Assembly (NCBI GenBank): GCA_033060915.1 | Contig: CM065381.1 | Coordinates: 30,215,836 to 30,279,835 of the forward strand | Source of the DNA: Euryodendron excelsum | Lineage: Eukaryota > Streptophyta > Magnoliopsida > Ericales > Pentaphylacaceae | DNA: 64,000 bases | Direction: 5' to 3' | Part shown: positions 41,301 through 53,298 of the stretch, piece by piece | Position numbering within the stretch: the first letter of the stretch is position 1 | Layout of the letters: each line of letters opens with the position of its first letter | The notes under the pieces: generated by a model | Database searches by the model: none | What the model saw: only the letters and a program-made list of their open reading frames with translations | Told to the model about the DNA's origin: nothing | Program-made: the position numbers and the translations under genes

Positions 41301-44134
41301 AGAAGCACAGACATGGACACAAATGTTAGACACTCCGACACGGCAATTTTCAAAAAACGCAGGACACAATTAGTCAACAAATCATCCACAATTAGTCAAT
41401 TACATTCCATAAAAAATGATAAACTAAACAAACACATTGACAACAAAAAAGTTGTTCCATCAATATATAAGACCATAAAGTCATAAATTATCCAAGATAT
41501 TAAAACGTTATCACACTTCATCAACCATTCATCGTCATCTCATATAAAATCAATAAAGAACACAAAATAAATTAACCACCGATATCAGTAGTATATTATT
41601 ATTATTATTATTATTATTATTAAATCCAATAGGCTAAGGCTTCCCTCGATCAATCGATTGATTGATCAATTTGGTTTGATAAAGATATGCCACCTTTTCT
41701 ATATTTTCAGATTTTAAAGTTTCCTTATTTAATTTTTTACTTTTAAATTTATAGTTGAGCTCTTGCCGTGTCCTTTAAGTGTCCAAAATAGGACACACAT
41801 GTCCAAGTCATGTCGATGGAGTGTCCAATTTTTTTTTTTAAAAAAAAGCAGCGGGCACGTAAAAGAGAGGGTCCGGTACGTATTCACACGTTTGGTGTCC
41901 AACATGGGTACGGCTCAAATGGAGTGTCCATGCTTCCTAGGTAGTATATACTATTTTAATTTCATAGTGCCCTTTTTCAACAAAAGTAAGAACTGACGGA
42001 TTAGAGGTCTCGTTTTTTATCACCTTTGTAGCATTGTTGTAAACTTTATGCGATGTCTATGAGATCATCTTCAAATTTAAATTTCTGTGCATTTGTACAT
42101 CTGCATGTGAGATAAGATTTTGCATTTGTATACTTAAGTGTGATAAGATTTTGCTTTCCCCTGTACACCTGCATGTGTATGTGGACATGGGCTTGGTGCA
42201 TTGGGGATTGATACCAATTATACTTTGTAGTCATCCTTTGTTATTAGCAAGCTTGGAATTGCTGATTTTTGGTTTCAGAGTGGAATCCTTCAAGCACCAA
42301 AAATATTCAGAGTTCTATTGATTTTCTCTAATTATTCTGGATAAGGATTTTTTTTATATACCATTTTCTTGTTTTGGTTACATTTGGATGCTGTTTAATG
42401 TAAAAGCTTTCCTTGGCAATTGACACTTCTGTGAAGAATATGAAGATTTTGGAAGTATTGTCATACGTTACCTCTTCATTCTTTATTCCCTGAATTTTTT
42501 GGTTTGGTTATGTGTGCCTTTATTTTTATTTTTTCAAGCAACATCCACATGTTGTTCTTGTGGTTTCCTGATATTAGTGATGACATACGTTTGAAAACTG
42601 TGTTCATGATGGAGCTTATGTTTTTGCAGTTTGTGATTGTCTCTTTATCTGGCTGGGGTCTGGTTTTCTTTGGCGCGTACAAGTTCTTCACCGGAGGCAA
42701 GAAAAACGAGGAAGAGGTACAGGGATCATGCATTTTATATGGTTCATAAGGATAAGGGATTCGTGCATTGTTATTACTGTTCCTTGTATCAACCTTCATT
42801 TAGACTGCTGGTGTATATAGCAATGCACAACTATTCTGCCTAATGAAGTTAATGACTGATTTTTCCATAAATTTATGGCTGGCCATTTAGAAATACTTTT
42901 ACTTAAGTAGAAGTCAACAGTTCCATGAGTTACTTCATTTCAGTTGAACACCTTATTTTCATAGTACAACTCTGCTTTCATTCTGGAACGCTGTGAAACT
43001 GTAACCTCTTTCTATTTCTCAAGTATTTAATTGATGGGTGATTGAATAGGCACCCCTGCATGGGCCGTATCTCAAATTTCATACACAAGCAAAAGTGAGA
43101 TCAACAACTAGTCTCAACCCTCATTTGATTAGAGTGATATTTGAGCAATGACTTGATCAGCAACTAACATTGTTTCTGCTTTGCCTAGATGTAGAACAGC
43201 CTTATTATCCACCAAAGAAGATAACATTTCCATTATGATTAATATAAGTTATGAGGTCATCTGAAAAACCTACCATCAATGATGGTTTTTATATAAGTAG
43301 ATCAAGCATTACTTCTTGTAGATCAAGCATTGCTTCTTTTTCTTTTTCTTTTTGTTGATAATTATTAGATCAAGTTCTTTAAATTCTTTATACATATCCA
43401 CATAATCGTAAGCAAGGTTATCCATCTAGTATATATTTGGTTAATGCAAAAGGGTGGATTTGGAACCAACTATTAGTGATTCCTACCTAAAAATAAGTTA
43501 CAACGGGATGCTCATATGAAGTTAGACTGTTGTAATGATTCTTTATCTAGTTTAAGTATCTGATTGCTTAAAATTACCAATTCATAGGACTCTGGGTCTG
43601 AAAATTTCCTTGGGTAGATCAACACACCTGTTAGTCTACCATTTTCAGCTATAGTGCTTTAGACAACACACAAGCAGCTGCTCTACAGCCTGATTGCTCA
43701 TTCACTATGTTGATTGACTAAAATCTCCCACTTAGAAATGAATGCAGTCAATTGCAAGATTTGTTTAGTCAGGACAATACCTGAACTTCTGTGGCTCAAG
43801 TAATGCTTGCATTGGAAACTATGCTCCATTTGGCTCAGTTGTGTTGATCTCTTTATGGTTTGGCTGGAGTCTCTGAACTCTTAATCATGTACAAAGGGCT
43901 TACAAAATTAATGAATAACTTAATCTGGTGAAAGCAATTAAAAATGAGCCTGTTGAATGTTTTTGGGGTTATCCTGTTAAATTTAGCCCATAATAATTCA
44001 TCCACTTTCGTGGCTAATATCCACTAGTTTAGTATAAGATGGCTTGTACAAAATGTACTCCGGTCATCATGAAGTTCAGCTTTTCTTGACTCATTCTTGT
44101 CTATTTGCAGAAATTGGTGGAAGCATCACATTAG
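35383..44134 (+). CDS. small mitochondrial single-span membrane protein, four exons
   Basis: Exons 35383-35506, 39570-39640, 42630-42716 and 44111-44134 (GT-AG introns) join to 306 nt, 101 residues. Parts: an arginine- and alanine-rich presequence (MASSWAAKAARQAATVAR to NLVQRRGLAGAS), the conserved DHHGPPKVNFWQDPMSPSKW, KEEH, one membrane span (FVIVSLSGWGLVFFGAYKFF), a basic GGKKNEEE tail and KLVEASH. This matches a small conserved plant family of ~97 residues. I recall its Arabidopsis member as At1g72020, annotated TonB-dependent heme receptor A-like and listed among complex IV-associated proteins, but that name is from memory. Exon 1 has phase 1 and the other junctions phase 0. The frame is intact. 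Introns of 4.06, 2.99 and 1.39 kb contain a Copia derivative and MITEs. Confidence 0.88.
35967..38235 (-). mobile_element. gag-only Copia derivative inside intron 1
   Basis: The LTRs 35967-36349 (383 bp) and 37821-38235 (415 bp) both run TGTT...AACA and are clearly homologous. The target duplication ATTCT is perfect (35962-35966 and 38236-38240). On the minus strand the primer site TGGTATCAGAGCC (tRNA-iMet; reverse of 37806-37818) follows the right LTR by two bases, and a polypurine AAAGGTGGAGA precedes the left LTR. The interior is only ~1.47 kb and holds gag, so RT and integrase are deleted. The right LTR has an expanded CCCCTTG repeat. Confidence 0.92.
36650..37446 (-). pseudogene. Copia gag remnant
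   Basis: The minus strand starts MEKFDGRINFGLWQVQVKDV, then LIQSGLHKALKGK, as in the gag (UBN2-type) of Copia elements. Farther on it shows a degraded zinc knuckle, VVCWVFGQSGYIKKNC, where the second Cys and the His of CX2CX4HX4C are lost. Stops interrupt it. It is the only coding part left in this element. Confidence 0.8.
38474..38745. mobile_element. MITE in intron 1
   Basis: Ends GCATGACTTTCGAGGGATAAG and, reverse-complemented, ACCATGTTTGTTTCGTAGGA resemble the ends of the MITE at 1273-1757. AT-rich, non-coding. Boundaries are approximate and no target duplication could be assigned. Confidence 0.4.
41299..41940. mobile_element. Mutator-like MITE (copy 4) in intron 2, 9-bp duplication
   Basis: Runs from TAAGAAGCACAGACATGGAC to AGTGTCCATGCTTCCTAG, inverted ends related to the copies at 1-3417. 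The flanks ACAGTATAT (41290-41298) and GTAGTATAT (41941-41949) match at 7 of 9 bases. It is 642 bp, longer than the other copies, with an (ATT)n microsatellite at 41594-41622. Non-coding. Confidence 0.65.
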
Positions 44135-44716
44135 GATTGGGATTTCAATGTCATCCACCAGGATACTCTCTCAATAACATGTTTGCTTGGATTTCGAATC
44201 TCCAGGGATCGTATTTCTGTGTTTGAAGGTAGTTCTGTTCTTGTCCCATTTACGTTGATGACTTCTGGAGAGGATGGGTGATAGATTTTCAGAGATCATT
44301 ATACAATGTTGTGAATGGTGAACCAATCCAGCCCTTTTATTTTCCTTTCTATAGAGCATATTGATTGTCTGATGCATACATTACGTGTTTCAATAATGAG
44401 CTGCCCTTGGGTTTCCTTGAGGTGTCTGTATTCATCAAAAGATTGAAAGACAATGAATGGTAGTTTTCTGGAGCAATGGCTTAATGTGCTGCCTCACTTC
44501 ATTTTCTAAAGGGCAGAGGTAGACATGAATTTTTACAGGGCCTAAATTTACTTGTCGTAGTTCTTCACCTCAAAGGTGGCGTTCTATTGCTAAATTTTAT
44601 TTCTATCCATGTTGATAGAAACTAGTTTTCAGATTGCTTGTGCTATGCACATTTAGTGGGAAGTATCATTGATCAATGCCATATATGAAAGTGGTCTAAA
44701 TTGTTTTCATGATAGT
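44135..44716. other. 3' UTR of the mitochondrial-protein gene and spacer
   Basis: Non-coding sequence after the stop codon at 44134; nothing else recognised. Confidence 0.45.
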
Positions 44717-44993
44717 AGAACCCTTCAATCAGACTTGGGTTCAGTGGGTTGAACTCGGTTCCTCAAGTGGTAATACTTGGGTTCAAGTCCTCGTAGCCAC
44801 CGGTGGGGCTAAACCTACTCTGTAGAACCTTCTGCACGTGGCCACCTGACTGTAGTCCCTTTGCTTGCATTGGGGTCGGACATATCTGCAAATAGCTGTA
44901 GGTGTTGCAGGGCAATGCTCCCTGGCAGGTATGTGGAGTAGCTTTTTTGCATATACTGCCATTTTTTTGTACCAAAAAAGAACCCTTCAATCA
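44717..44993 (+). mobile_element. tRNA-derived SINE with 15-bp duplication
   Basis: AGAACCCTTCAATCA at 44717-44731 is repeated exactly at 44979-44993. Between them is a ~247-bp body with an A-box-like AGTGGGTTGAACTCGG, a B box GGGTTCAAGTCC (44773-44784) and a T-rich 3' end GTACCAAAAAAG. A second member of the family is at 55607-55845. This is a non-autonomous polymerase III element mobilised by a LINE. Confidence 0.85.
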
Positions 44994-46492
44994 TACATAC
45001 AAAAAAATGTTGGATATGCTGTTGTCATTTATCATAGAGATGTTTTGGAAACCTCGATAATACTTGCAATTGTGATGCAAACCTGGTCGAAAACAGAGGT
45101 CTCATGGAGCAGAAGTTATGTGCTTGTGACTTATTGTAGCCATTGGTTAGAGTGGATATCACCTGGATCGTTCTTTGCTCTTCTTTCTTTGTTCTCTGGC
45201 TGGCTTGAGAAGATCTCCTATTCTTGCAGTTGGGGTATTTTTGTTATTTTGAATGAACCTTTTATTATTGGCAGTGCAAATCAATGTAAACTAACAGGGA
45301 TCAAGTACGTTAACCTGGGAAGACAGATACCAACAATTGTTTTTTTGTTGTTTACTGTTCAGGTCTTTGACAGACTAAGAGAAAGGAAGATATATATATA
45401 TATATATATTGGTTTTCCTAAACTCTATCTTGTATCTTTTCTTGTGGTGTTTGATAATGTTCTTAGCTTTTTGCCCAAAGGAGAGAGATGATGGTCACTA
45501 GGATGGGATAAGGGATAGTATAATTTGGGATTTAATTACCTGGGTTATATAACACAATAGGACATATTGTCCCGTTCGGATAGATAGTCTGGACCTCCTT
45601 TGGTAATTCAAACAGTAGATTTGTGGGTCCCAAGGATTACCTATTCCGCCCAATCTATCCCATGAAACAAACGTCACACGTTAATTCCCCTACTGTGGTG
45701 GTTCTCTTTTTTCTTTCTCGTGGGTCTGAAGAAGGTAGAAGCTGCTTGTATTACTTGCAGTCCTCACCTTGTGTATTGTAATTTTTGGGGTTATATTTTA
45801 TTATATGATGTCCAGATCTTCGACTGAGCTTTTGCGAAATTATCGTCAAACTTCCTGTATTACATGAATGATGGCCGACCAGAAAAGTATTTGACTGAGC
45901 TTTTGCAAAGTTACCGTCAAACTTAATGATGGCTGACCAGAAAAGGATCAAATTTACTGTGGTGTTACCACATTTATATAATGAGTGTACTTATACAGCT
46001 CTGGACACTAACGATTGTTTACAATGTTTTTGTGAATAACAAAATTTTGATCATGGTCATTCGTGTCTTATCCCTTTGTTTGGGTGTTGTAAATTCTCAA
46101 AAGTTTCATTGCCACGTCATATATGAGTTTCCTCGACAAAAATTATGTAAGAATAAATTTTTCCTATTGTTTATCCTCAAATCCTTGTTTCTAAAATTTA
46201 AGAAATCAAGAATTCTGCAGGTAAAGATTGGGCACACCTTTGTGTGTATGTGTGTGAATTAGTTTGTTTGGGCCCTTTTTTTTTTTTATTATTTACATTT
46301 GCATTTTCATTTGTATTTTTATTTTTATTTTCTTTTTTGTTCCTTTTGAGGGAAGGCGAGAAGTGAGAAGGGAATTTGTTTTGAAAAGGATAAGCAAACA
46401 CAAAGAGGTTAACTGCTCTGGAAACAAGCATACAGGTGTTCTGACAACAACTGTACATCAGGCAAAGCACCTTGAGATTTATTTGAATTTGG
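44994..46492. other. spacer between two convergent genes
   Basis: A 208-residue plus-strand frame (44865-45491) crosses the SINE and an (AT)n run and is not protein-like. Near 45490-45690 a MITE-like segment ends CCCATGAAACAAACG. Two related ~45-bp segments around 45830 and 45895 repeat GACTGAGCTTTTGCRAARTT. No gene is recognised. Confidence 0.45.
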
Positions 46493-48912
46493 CTAAAACT
46501 CAGGCTCCTCTGTTTCCTCTCCTCTCTCTTCTTTATCTTCTTCCAACTTGTGTCTGGAGTCCCTGAAATCTGTCTCTGCTTCTTGATCAGTATCTGCAAC
46601 CTCCAAATCCTCTGGTTCTACATGTTTCTCAGCAGCAACTTTTGCTTCTTCAGAGTTGTGATCTTCTTTTTCATCAACATCTCTAGTCTCCATTTGCTGT
46701 TGGAAACCGCCGGCATTTACGGCTGATTGTCCTAGTTCTTCTGGTTTCTGCTTGCTTGCATCAATGGCAGTTCCATTGGCCTCAACATCAACAGTTTGGT
46801 AAGTCGGCATGTCATCAGAAGTACGATAAGGCTTCTCAGAATTTTCAGGTGGAAAATCCATTTCCCCTCCTTTCTCAATTTGTTGATTTATCTGTGTGTT
46901 TCCAACTTTGGTGCCCTTATTTTCTTCATCTTCAGAGTTTCGAGGCTTCTCTGAACCAACATCAGCTGAAGCACCTGCTTTTTCTAATCCAACCTGATCA
47001 TCAATTTTCACTTCCAAACTCTCACCTTGTCGATGATTACCGTATACCTCCAGCTTGCCATTTCCCTGACCCGATTCATCGTTCATCTTCAGACCGACGT
47101 TATGATCACCTCGGTTTCTGTCCAATTTCTCTAGTTCATCATCTCTAAGTTTCTTGTACCTTTCGCGTTGCAGTGCATCTTTATGAAATCTCCTACTTAT
47201 GCTTACCTCTGCTCCCATGCCGCTCCCATGCCGCCTGTTTCTAGCAACTATTCTCCATCTCTTTCCCTTTTGGTTACTCGTGTAGCTGGGCTTCCCTCTC
47301 ACTCTATAACCTCCACCGGCCTCCGAGTTCTCTGCCATTTCCAACTTCATTCCTCCTTTAGAATTCATTCCACGTTGCTCACCTTCACCACCTAGGTTTT
47401 CCATTTGCCCAATCCCTGTGATTCCATGTTCTTGACCATCCATTGCTTCCGAACCTTGGTTAACAATTGTCTCGGCTGCATTTGCATCATTCTTTTCCTC
47501 GTTTATGCCAAGACCTTCCTCATCAATGCTCTTTTCACCACCATTGCTTCCATCTCTGAATACTTCCTCTCGAGAATACTGCTGCTTCTGTGAATGTTCA
47601 GCGGTTGTCTCCCTCAAATCAGTGAATCCCAGTCCGTCCTCTCTTCTCTGCTCACCTCCGGTTGAATTACCTCCATCGCGGTAAGTGGTGGATTTATTTA
47701 GAATTTCATCGGCACCTCTACTTGAATTTTCTAGTTCTTTGAGTCCGGTTGATTCCTGCAATCCCCCACTCACTTCTTTCATCCTGCTTGCTTCATGTTT
47801 CTCCCTCCATGTCATGCTGTCCATGGTGGTTAAATTTACAGCCGGGTTCGATGGGTCATCTGTACTCACTGACCAGACTTTAACAGGATATTCAAGACGG
47901 TGCTTCAAATCCTCAATTTCAGCTTGCTTCTGCTTCAAGGCTTCTGTTAGAGTGATTAGTAGAGGATTTTCTTTGTTTGTTTCTATCTGTTTCTCTTGCA
48001 GCAATTTGATCTCATTCTGCTTCTCCTCAAGTGCCGACTCCACGGTTCTTTGTTCATCTTTTAGTGAGAAAATTGTTGACTGCATTTCCGAAATCCTGCC
48101 GTGGAGCTCCGTCTTTTGGGTTCGAAGGGAATATAGCTTTGCTTTCATTTCTTCAGTTTTCTGTTTTGCTTCTTTGTTGTACGCTCTTTCCTTCTGTGTG
48201 AGAGGGGGAGGAAAAAAAAGAGGGACCATTATCACTGTTAATAGGACGTTGTCTGTGCATTATCTTATCTCACTTGCAGAAACTACCAATCACAGTACCT
48301 AGTATTGGGAAATATAAATAAATCCTATGTCTACTGGAACTTATTGCTTGGTTTTCAATAGTCTTGGAAAATATAATACAAATCCTATATATACTGAATT
48401 TTATTGCTTGCTTTTCAAAGAAGCTTACAAATGTCTTCCTAAATTTTACATGTTGAAGTAGAATCTAAGCCAAAGTTGAGGCCTTGTTCTTTCTTTGGCT
48501 TTGAATGACATGGATTTTCTAGCCAAACAAACAGGTTAAATGAGATAATGGAGTTGTTCTTATAAGGGATTTTCTGCACAAAAAGCTGTTTTAGTACATT
48601 TCAGTTAAACAATTTCAAGTTGAGTTGGGATCACATGATGGATTTTTTTTTCAGTTTACATCTAAAATGGGGAATTTATCTGGTGTAATATCGCATTGGT
48701 TTAACATTTGCTCAGATTTTTAGCACATCAAACAGCACGCACGAACAGGGCAATTGATCTAGCAGCCTGTTGAAGGTGTGATAGAGATGGTAATTAAAAA
48801 TTGCAAGGGAACTAGTAATTTTCTGATTTAAATGCAGTTCATGACAAGGGGAATATGAGAATTTATGCATTTGCATGAAAGCCAAGTGGCATGCGAGGGT
48901 GGACATCTGTGC

Positions 48913-48952
<40 letters not shown>

Positions 48953-49157
48953 AGAGGGACCTGCAAGAGGAGCTGAAGGGAAAAGAGCTCACGATCCTTC
49001 TCTTTGACAAGGAGGTTGAAGATGCGTCTCTCCCTGAGCTTGTGGAGAACCATCACTCCAAATATTGCAGCCCCAAATGCCAGAAACAACATTAGCCCAT
49101 ATGGTCTCCCTCTGTTCCCACTGCTACTGTGTCCCTTCATTGATCCTCCCATCGCCA

Positions 49158-49158
<1 letters not shown>
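46493..49158 (-). CDS. membrane-anchored coiled-coil acidic protein, two exons
   Basis: Exon 1 is 49158-48961 and exon 2 is 48193-46493, joined across a GT-AG intron with no split codon (LLLQ|KERAYNKE), giving 632 residues. Parts: a short basic N-terminus (MKGHSSSGNRGRPYG), one membrane span (LMLFLAFGAAIFGVMVLHKL), the conserved RERRIFNLLVKEKDRELFSL, a coiled coil of ~110 residues (EEMKAKLYSLRTQKTELHGR, KDEQRTVESALEEKQNEIKL), then a long Glu/Gly/Asn-rich tail with a basic patch (KGKRWRIVARNRRHG) and an acidic end. Plant databases carry such proteins under the uninformative name micronuclear linker histone polyprotein-like. The function is unknown; a type II endomembrane or nuclear-envelope anchor is plausible. 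The frame is intact. Confidence 0.85.
48917..48957. repeat. (GA)n microsatellite at the start of the intron
   Basis: About 16 GA units on the plus strand (CT on the transcript) immediately after the splice donor of the minus-strand gene. Confidence 0.9.

Positions 49159-49160
<2 letters not shown>

Positions 49161-49201
<41 letters not shown>
49161..49201. repeat. (CT)n microsatellite in the 5' leader
   Basis: Twenty CT units on the plus strand (GA on the transcript), ending two bases before the ATG of the minus-strand gene. GA-rich leaders are common binding sites for plant BPC/GAGA factors. Confidence 0.9.
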
Positions 49202-50258
49202 GTGATGACCAAAGGCCAGGTGGCTCCCTTTCTCTCTCTTTTCTAGGCCACTTGAAATGAGTAAAAAGAAGAGGAAGAAAGGACAGAAATGTATCTCTCT
49301 CTCTAGTCTATTTTTTATATGCATACTCACACATATATACATATATTAGTTATAAATCACAGCTTCCTTGTTCCTTCCCACCCAAAAAGAACCTTCAAAC
49401 TACTCAAAATCCTTTTGCTTCTCTCTCTCTCTCATAGGGAGCTCACTCGGAAGCGGAGTTAACAAGGCTGAAAGATGCATGGGAATTGTGTCTCTGGCTG
49501 ACTTTTTGCAATTTTTTTAACATAAATGCCATGTTCTTACAGTAAAAATTCATTTTGAAATGAAAACGGCCACTTCAAGGCTTGTTTTGAGTTACAAAGT
49601 GGCATTTCATTTGCAATGAAAGCATGCCACGTTTCATTACTTTACATGAGGTGCAACTAGTAAGTCATTTGAAATTACCAAACCAACCTTGTTTAATTAC
49701 CAAATCAACCTTATTCTGTGTATTGCCATGTGAGCAATTTTTATGTAAATCATAGGGGGAAAAAACTGCATGCGACTAATCTAAAAAAATAAAACAAAGA
49801 TTTCTAGGAAAGTTGAGGTTGCCAGTAGCTGACAGAGTAATGCTGCTTTTATCAATATTTTTTAAAATGATAAATAAATAAATAAGACTACTTTTGCTAT
49901 AAGACAGAAGTATAAGTTCTCCATTTTTTTCTGTATTAATCTTCCCAAGAAACAGACTAAAATACCTGGGTGGGTTTATTGCCATGGTAGCCTGGCTAAT
50001 GTCCAAAAAAAAAAAAAAAACAAAAACAAAAACAAAGTTGTGAAAATACAAAAGTACCCTCCAAATTAACAATTCCGTTACCTGCACTTTTTACCTTCTC
50101 AAGTTCTTTCCTTCTGGCATTGCTCAAACAATTTAATAGTTTGTGGAAAGTACCACACTAGAATTACTACATACAGATTTAGAAGTTTTTAGTCAACTTT
50201 CAAAAGGGGATTTGCGTTTTTTAAGGCTGAAGTAAATTTTAGTCAAAACCTGCATATG

Positions 50259-50305
<47 letters not shown>

Positions 50306-51233
50306 AGGTTTCTTGATGCATTGAGAGTTTTAAGTTGAAGTGATGCTCAACAATGGGAGAAGAACCAGGAAGATTGAAAAAGAAGTTTAAGCTATCCTAA
50401 AGTGTATAACGTCTAGAGAAAGGACAATGACTTTGAAACTTTAGAAGGATAATTTAAAGAGAAGATTAAGCCAGGTCCATATTCAAGTAATTTACAGAAA
50501 AAAAATGGAGAAACAAAGCAAAAAATCATAAAGGTTCCCAGACGTGGGCTTTGAGTATTCATGGGGCGATGAATTTTAAAGGTTGATTCTGGCGTGTAGG
50601 TTGGCATATTATCTGATATCATATAAGAAGAAAAGTACAAACAATTCTAAGCTTGATAGCATAAATTTTAAATTTTTGCATAAAATGATATAACTGAATT
50701 AAAACTTTTTGCTTTAAAAAAAAAATCCATCTAGATAACTCTTACTTAGAAAAAGGTTATCACCACATTTCTTGTGAGATTTTTTTGTATAATTTTGTTG
50801 TAAAATTATAATTTTCCAATGCATATTTGACGTGTCTCAATCTAACCGTTGTTCATGGGTTATACAAAAGTTGGAGTACGATATTGTGAGTTGGCATGGT
50901 CACTTTGAGCCAATCCACCTCGTCCATAGGTTTTACATCACTAGAGAGAGAGAGAGAGAACCCCCCGCCGGGGGGGGGGGGGGGGGGGGGGGGGTGGGAC
51001 CCCAGCCATAATTATTTTGGATTAAGCCAAGAAAAGTAAGGAATAATTGACTTTATACTTGCATATTTTCAGAAAATATAAAGCCAAACAATTTTACAAC
51101 AAAAGGCAAACCCTTGCTTTATTTGTGATCATTTCAGTATTTTAATTGCTTGACCTTGTTAGCATTAGCAAGAAGCATCATTTAGAAAATTAGAAGTTTT
51201 AATGTCTTTTCATTATAAGATTGAATATCTTAG
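49202..51233. other. intergenic DNA rich in simple repeats
   Basis: Promoter side of the minus-strand gene, then AT-rich spacer. Contains (GA)n at 50262-50303 and 50945-50959, an A16 run at 50005-50020, and CCCCCCGCC followed by 25 G at 50961-50994. No gene is recognised. Confidence 0.5.
50961..50994. repeat. C6-GCC-G25 tract
   Basis: CCCCCCGCC followed by 25 G, directly after a (GA)n run. It could form a hairpin or quadruplex, or mark a misassembly. Confidence 0.9.
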
Positions 51234-51726
51234 TGATGCAAATTCGAGACCCACTTTGGTCCACCTTAGAAGACAGAGACATGCAGGATATGCAGTGGAC
51301 ATATGCAGCATAGTGCGTGGAAGGATTTATGGAATGGTGACTTGGTAAGGATGGAGGCAGCCGTGATTTAGTCTGTATTCAGTTATGATTTTCGGCTTGT
51401 TTATTCTCTAGTTTATCTTTTAGTTTGTTATGATTAGTTTATTTCCTAGTTTATCTATTAGTTGTTAATCTTATGGAATAGTCTAGATTATTTGTACGGC
51501 TATTTATAGCCTGTTGATGATTTATGAAAGGGAGTTGAATAATTTTTCAGTATTTATTCTTTGGAGAGAGTCTGATTAGCAGAGAGATTCTGTGAATCCC
51601 CTCTAGTCTATCAACGTGAGGTTGACAGTCCAGAGGCTTCGCACCATTTTTGGTATCAGAGCCATTTCCTTCCTCGGATAACCTTTCCATTTCATGACTG
51701 TGACCCGCAGTGGAAACTCATACACC

Positions 51727-53298
51727 ATGTCAACCAACCCACACCTAAACACTGCCAACCCGAACCCAGAACCAGCTAGCCTGCAGCAGCAGGTCACATA
51801 AATAACGGCAACCTTGGAGCAACTCTGCCACTGCTTGGATGTTATGGACGAACGCCGAGCTCGCAAAGATCCACGAAGGCATGCTCAAGGGCAGCGTGTT
51901 CCAAATCATGCAGAGGTGCTGGAAGAAGGTGACGGAACAAACGAGGACGAGGTGGATGACGATGGGTTTGGATATCATGGACCTTGGCATGTACATAACC
52001 GACAAGTCGTCCCTCGAGACCGTGGTGAGTATGGTGCAGGATATCCTCAACAACCGTTGGATGAACTAACTAAGCGAATGAAGGTGGATGTTCCGAACTT
52101 CTATGGAAAATTAGAACCCAATGCCTTCAAAGATTGGGTTACTGCCATTGAAGATTATTTTGACTGGTTTACTGTCTCAGAAGATCGGAAGGTACGATAC
52201 ATGAGGATGAAGCTTAAAGGCCATGCATAAGCTTGGTAGGGAAGTGTGGAAGAACAATTGCATCGTACTCGACGACCAGCAGTATCCAACTGGGAAGAAA
52301 TGCAAGAAAGGCTAAAAGAGAAGTACCTGCCCATTGATTATGAACAAATGATGTTCGAAGACATGCTACAGCTGCGACAAGGATCAACAACCATTGATCA
52401 ATATACGGATTAGTTCCATGAGCTTACGGTCCGCAGCAAAATAGTGGAGACCGAGCAGCAGACATTAGCTCGTTATCGCACGGGATTGAGGAACGATCTA
52501 CGCAAGGAAATGACAACCGCTCGACTAATTAATGTGGAAGAGGCTTACCAGTTGGCGTTACGAATTGAAAAACAACTGGGAACTCCATGTGGAAGGAGGA
52601 TGGTGTTTACAGACCCTAAGGCAGGGCATGTCGCAAGCCCAGCCTTCCCACGACCCCCAGTATCGAGTGAGACAACAATGGGAGCACCGATCGATGACCA
52701 AAAGGGCAGGGCCAAGGTGATGGGGGAAGGGCTGCAATGCTACAAGTGTAAGGGTTTTGGGCACTATGCTGTGGTATGTCCTACCCGTGACCAAAAATTA
52801 GCCTATGTTTGCGAAAGGGAGTTGATGGTAATGGATGCGACCGATCTACCTAGCTGCGTCATCCATCGAATGCTGACAGGGCAGCAGAAGGAGCTAAAGA
52901 CCACCCATGCATGGCGCCACACCAACATTTTTCACACCCGAATGGAACACATTAGTCGAGCTCTCAACGTCATAATTGACAATGGAAGCGGCATGAACGT
53001 TATTTCTGAAGATGTGGTGGAACGGTTGGAGCTAAAAACTGAGAAGCATCCCACTCTCTACAAAATTAGTTGGGTTAATGAGGCTAACTCAGTCCCTGAA
53101 AAGTCCCGTTGCTTGGTGAAATTTTCATTGGGGAAGAAGTATGTCGACGAAGCATGGTGTGATGTGATCCCTATAACCGTTTGTCACATGATACTAGGGC
53201 GGCCATGGCTCTATGACCGACGGGTTTCTTATGATGGGCATGCCAACACTTATTCTTTTATCTTTAAGGGGAGAAAGTTGGTATTGGATCCTTTGTAG
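51727..53298 (+). pseudogene. chromovirus-like gag and protease
   Basis: From ATG at 51727 (MSTNPHLNTANPNPEPASLQ) the frame is stopped near 51798, 52228, 52237, 52411 and 53296. It shows the gag core (VPNFYGKLEPNAFKDWVTAI, YTDxFHELTVRSKI), a zinc knuckle with correct CX2CX4HX4C spacing (CYKCKGFGHYAVVC at ~52738), and a protease with IIDNGSGMNVISEDVVERL. In the protease the catalytic D-S/T-G reads D-N-G. Decayed. Confidence 0.82.

Noticed and set aside
44865..45491. 208-codon plus-strand frame
   Set aside because: Starts inside the SINE, includes an (AT)n run read as alternating Ile/Tyr, and has no recognisable domain.
46264..48302. Several plus-strand frames opposite the coiled-coil gene
   Set aside because: Shadows of the well supported minus-strand exon 2.
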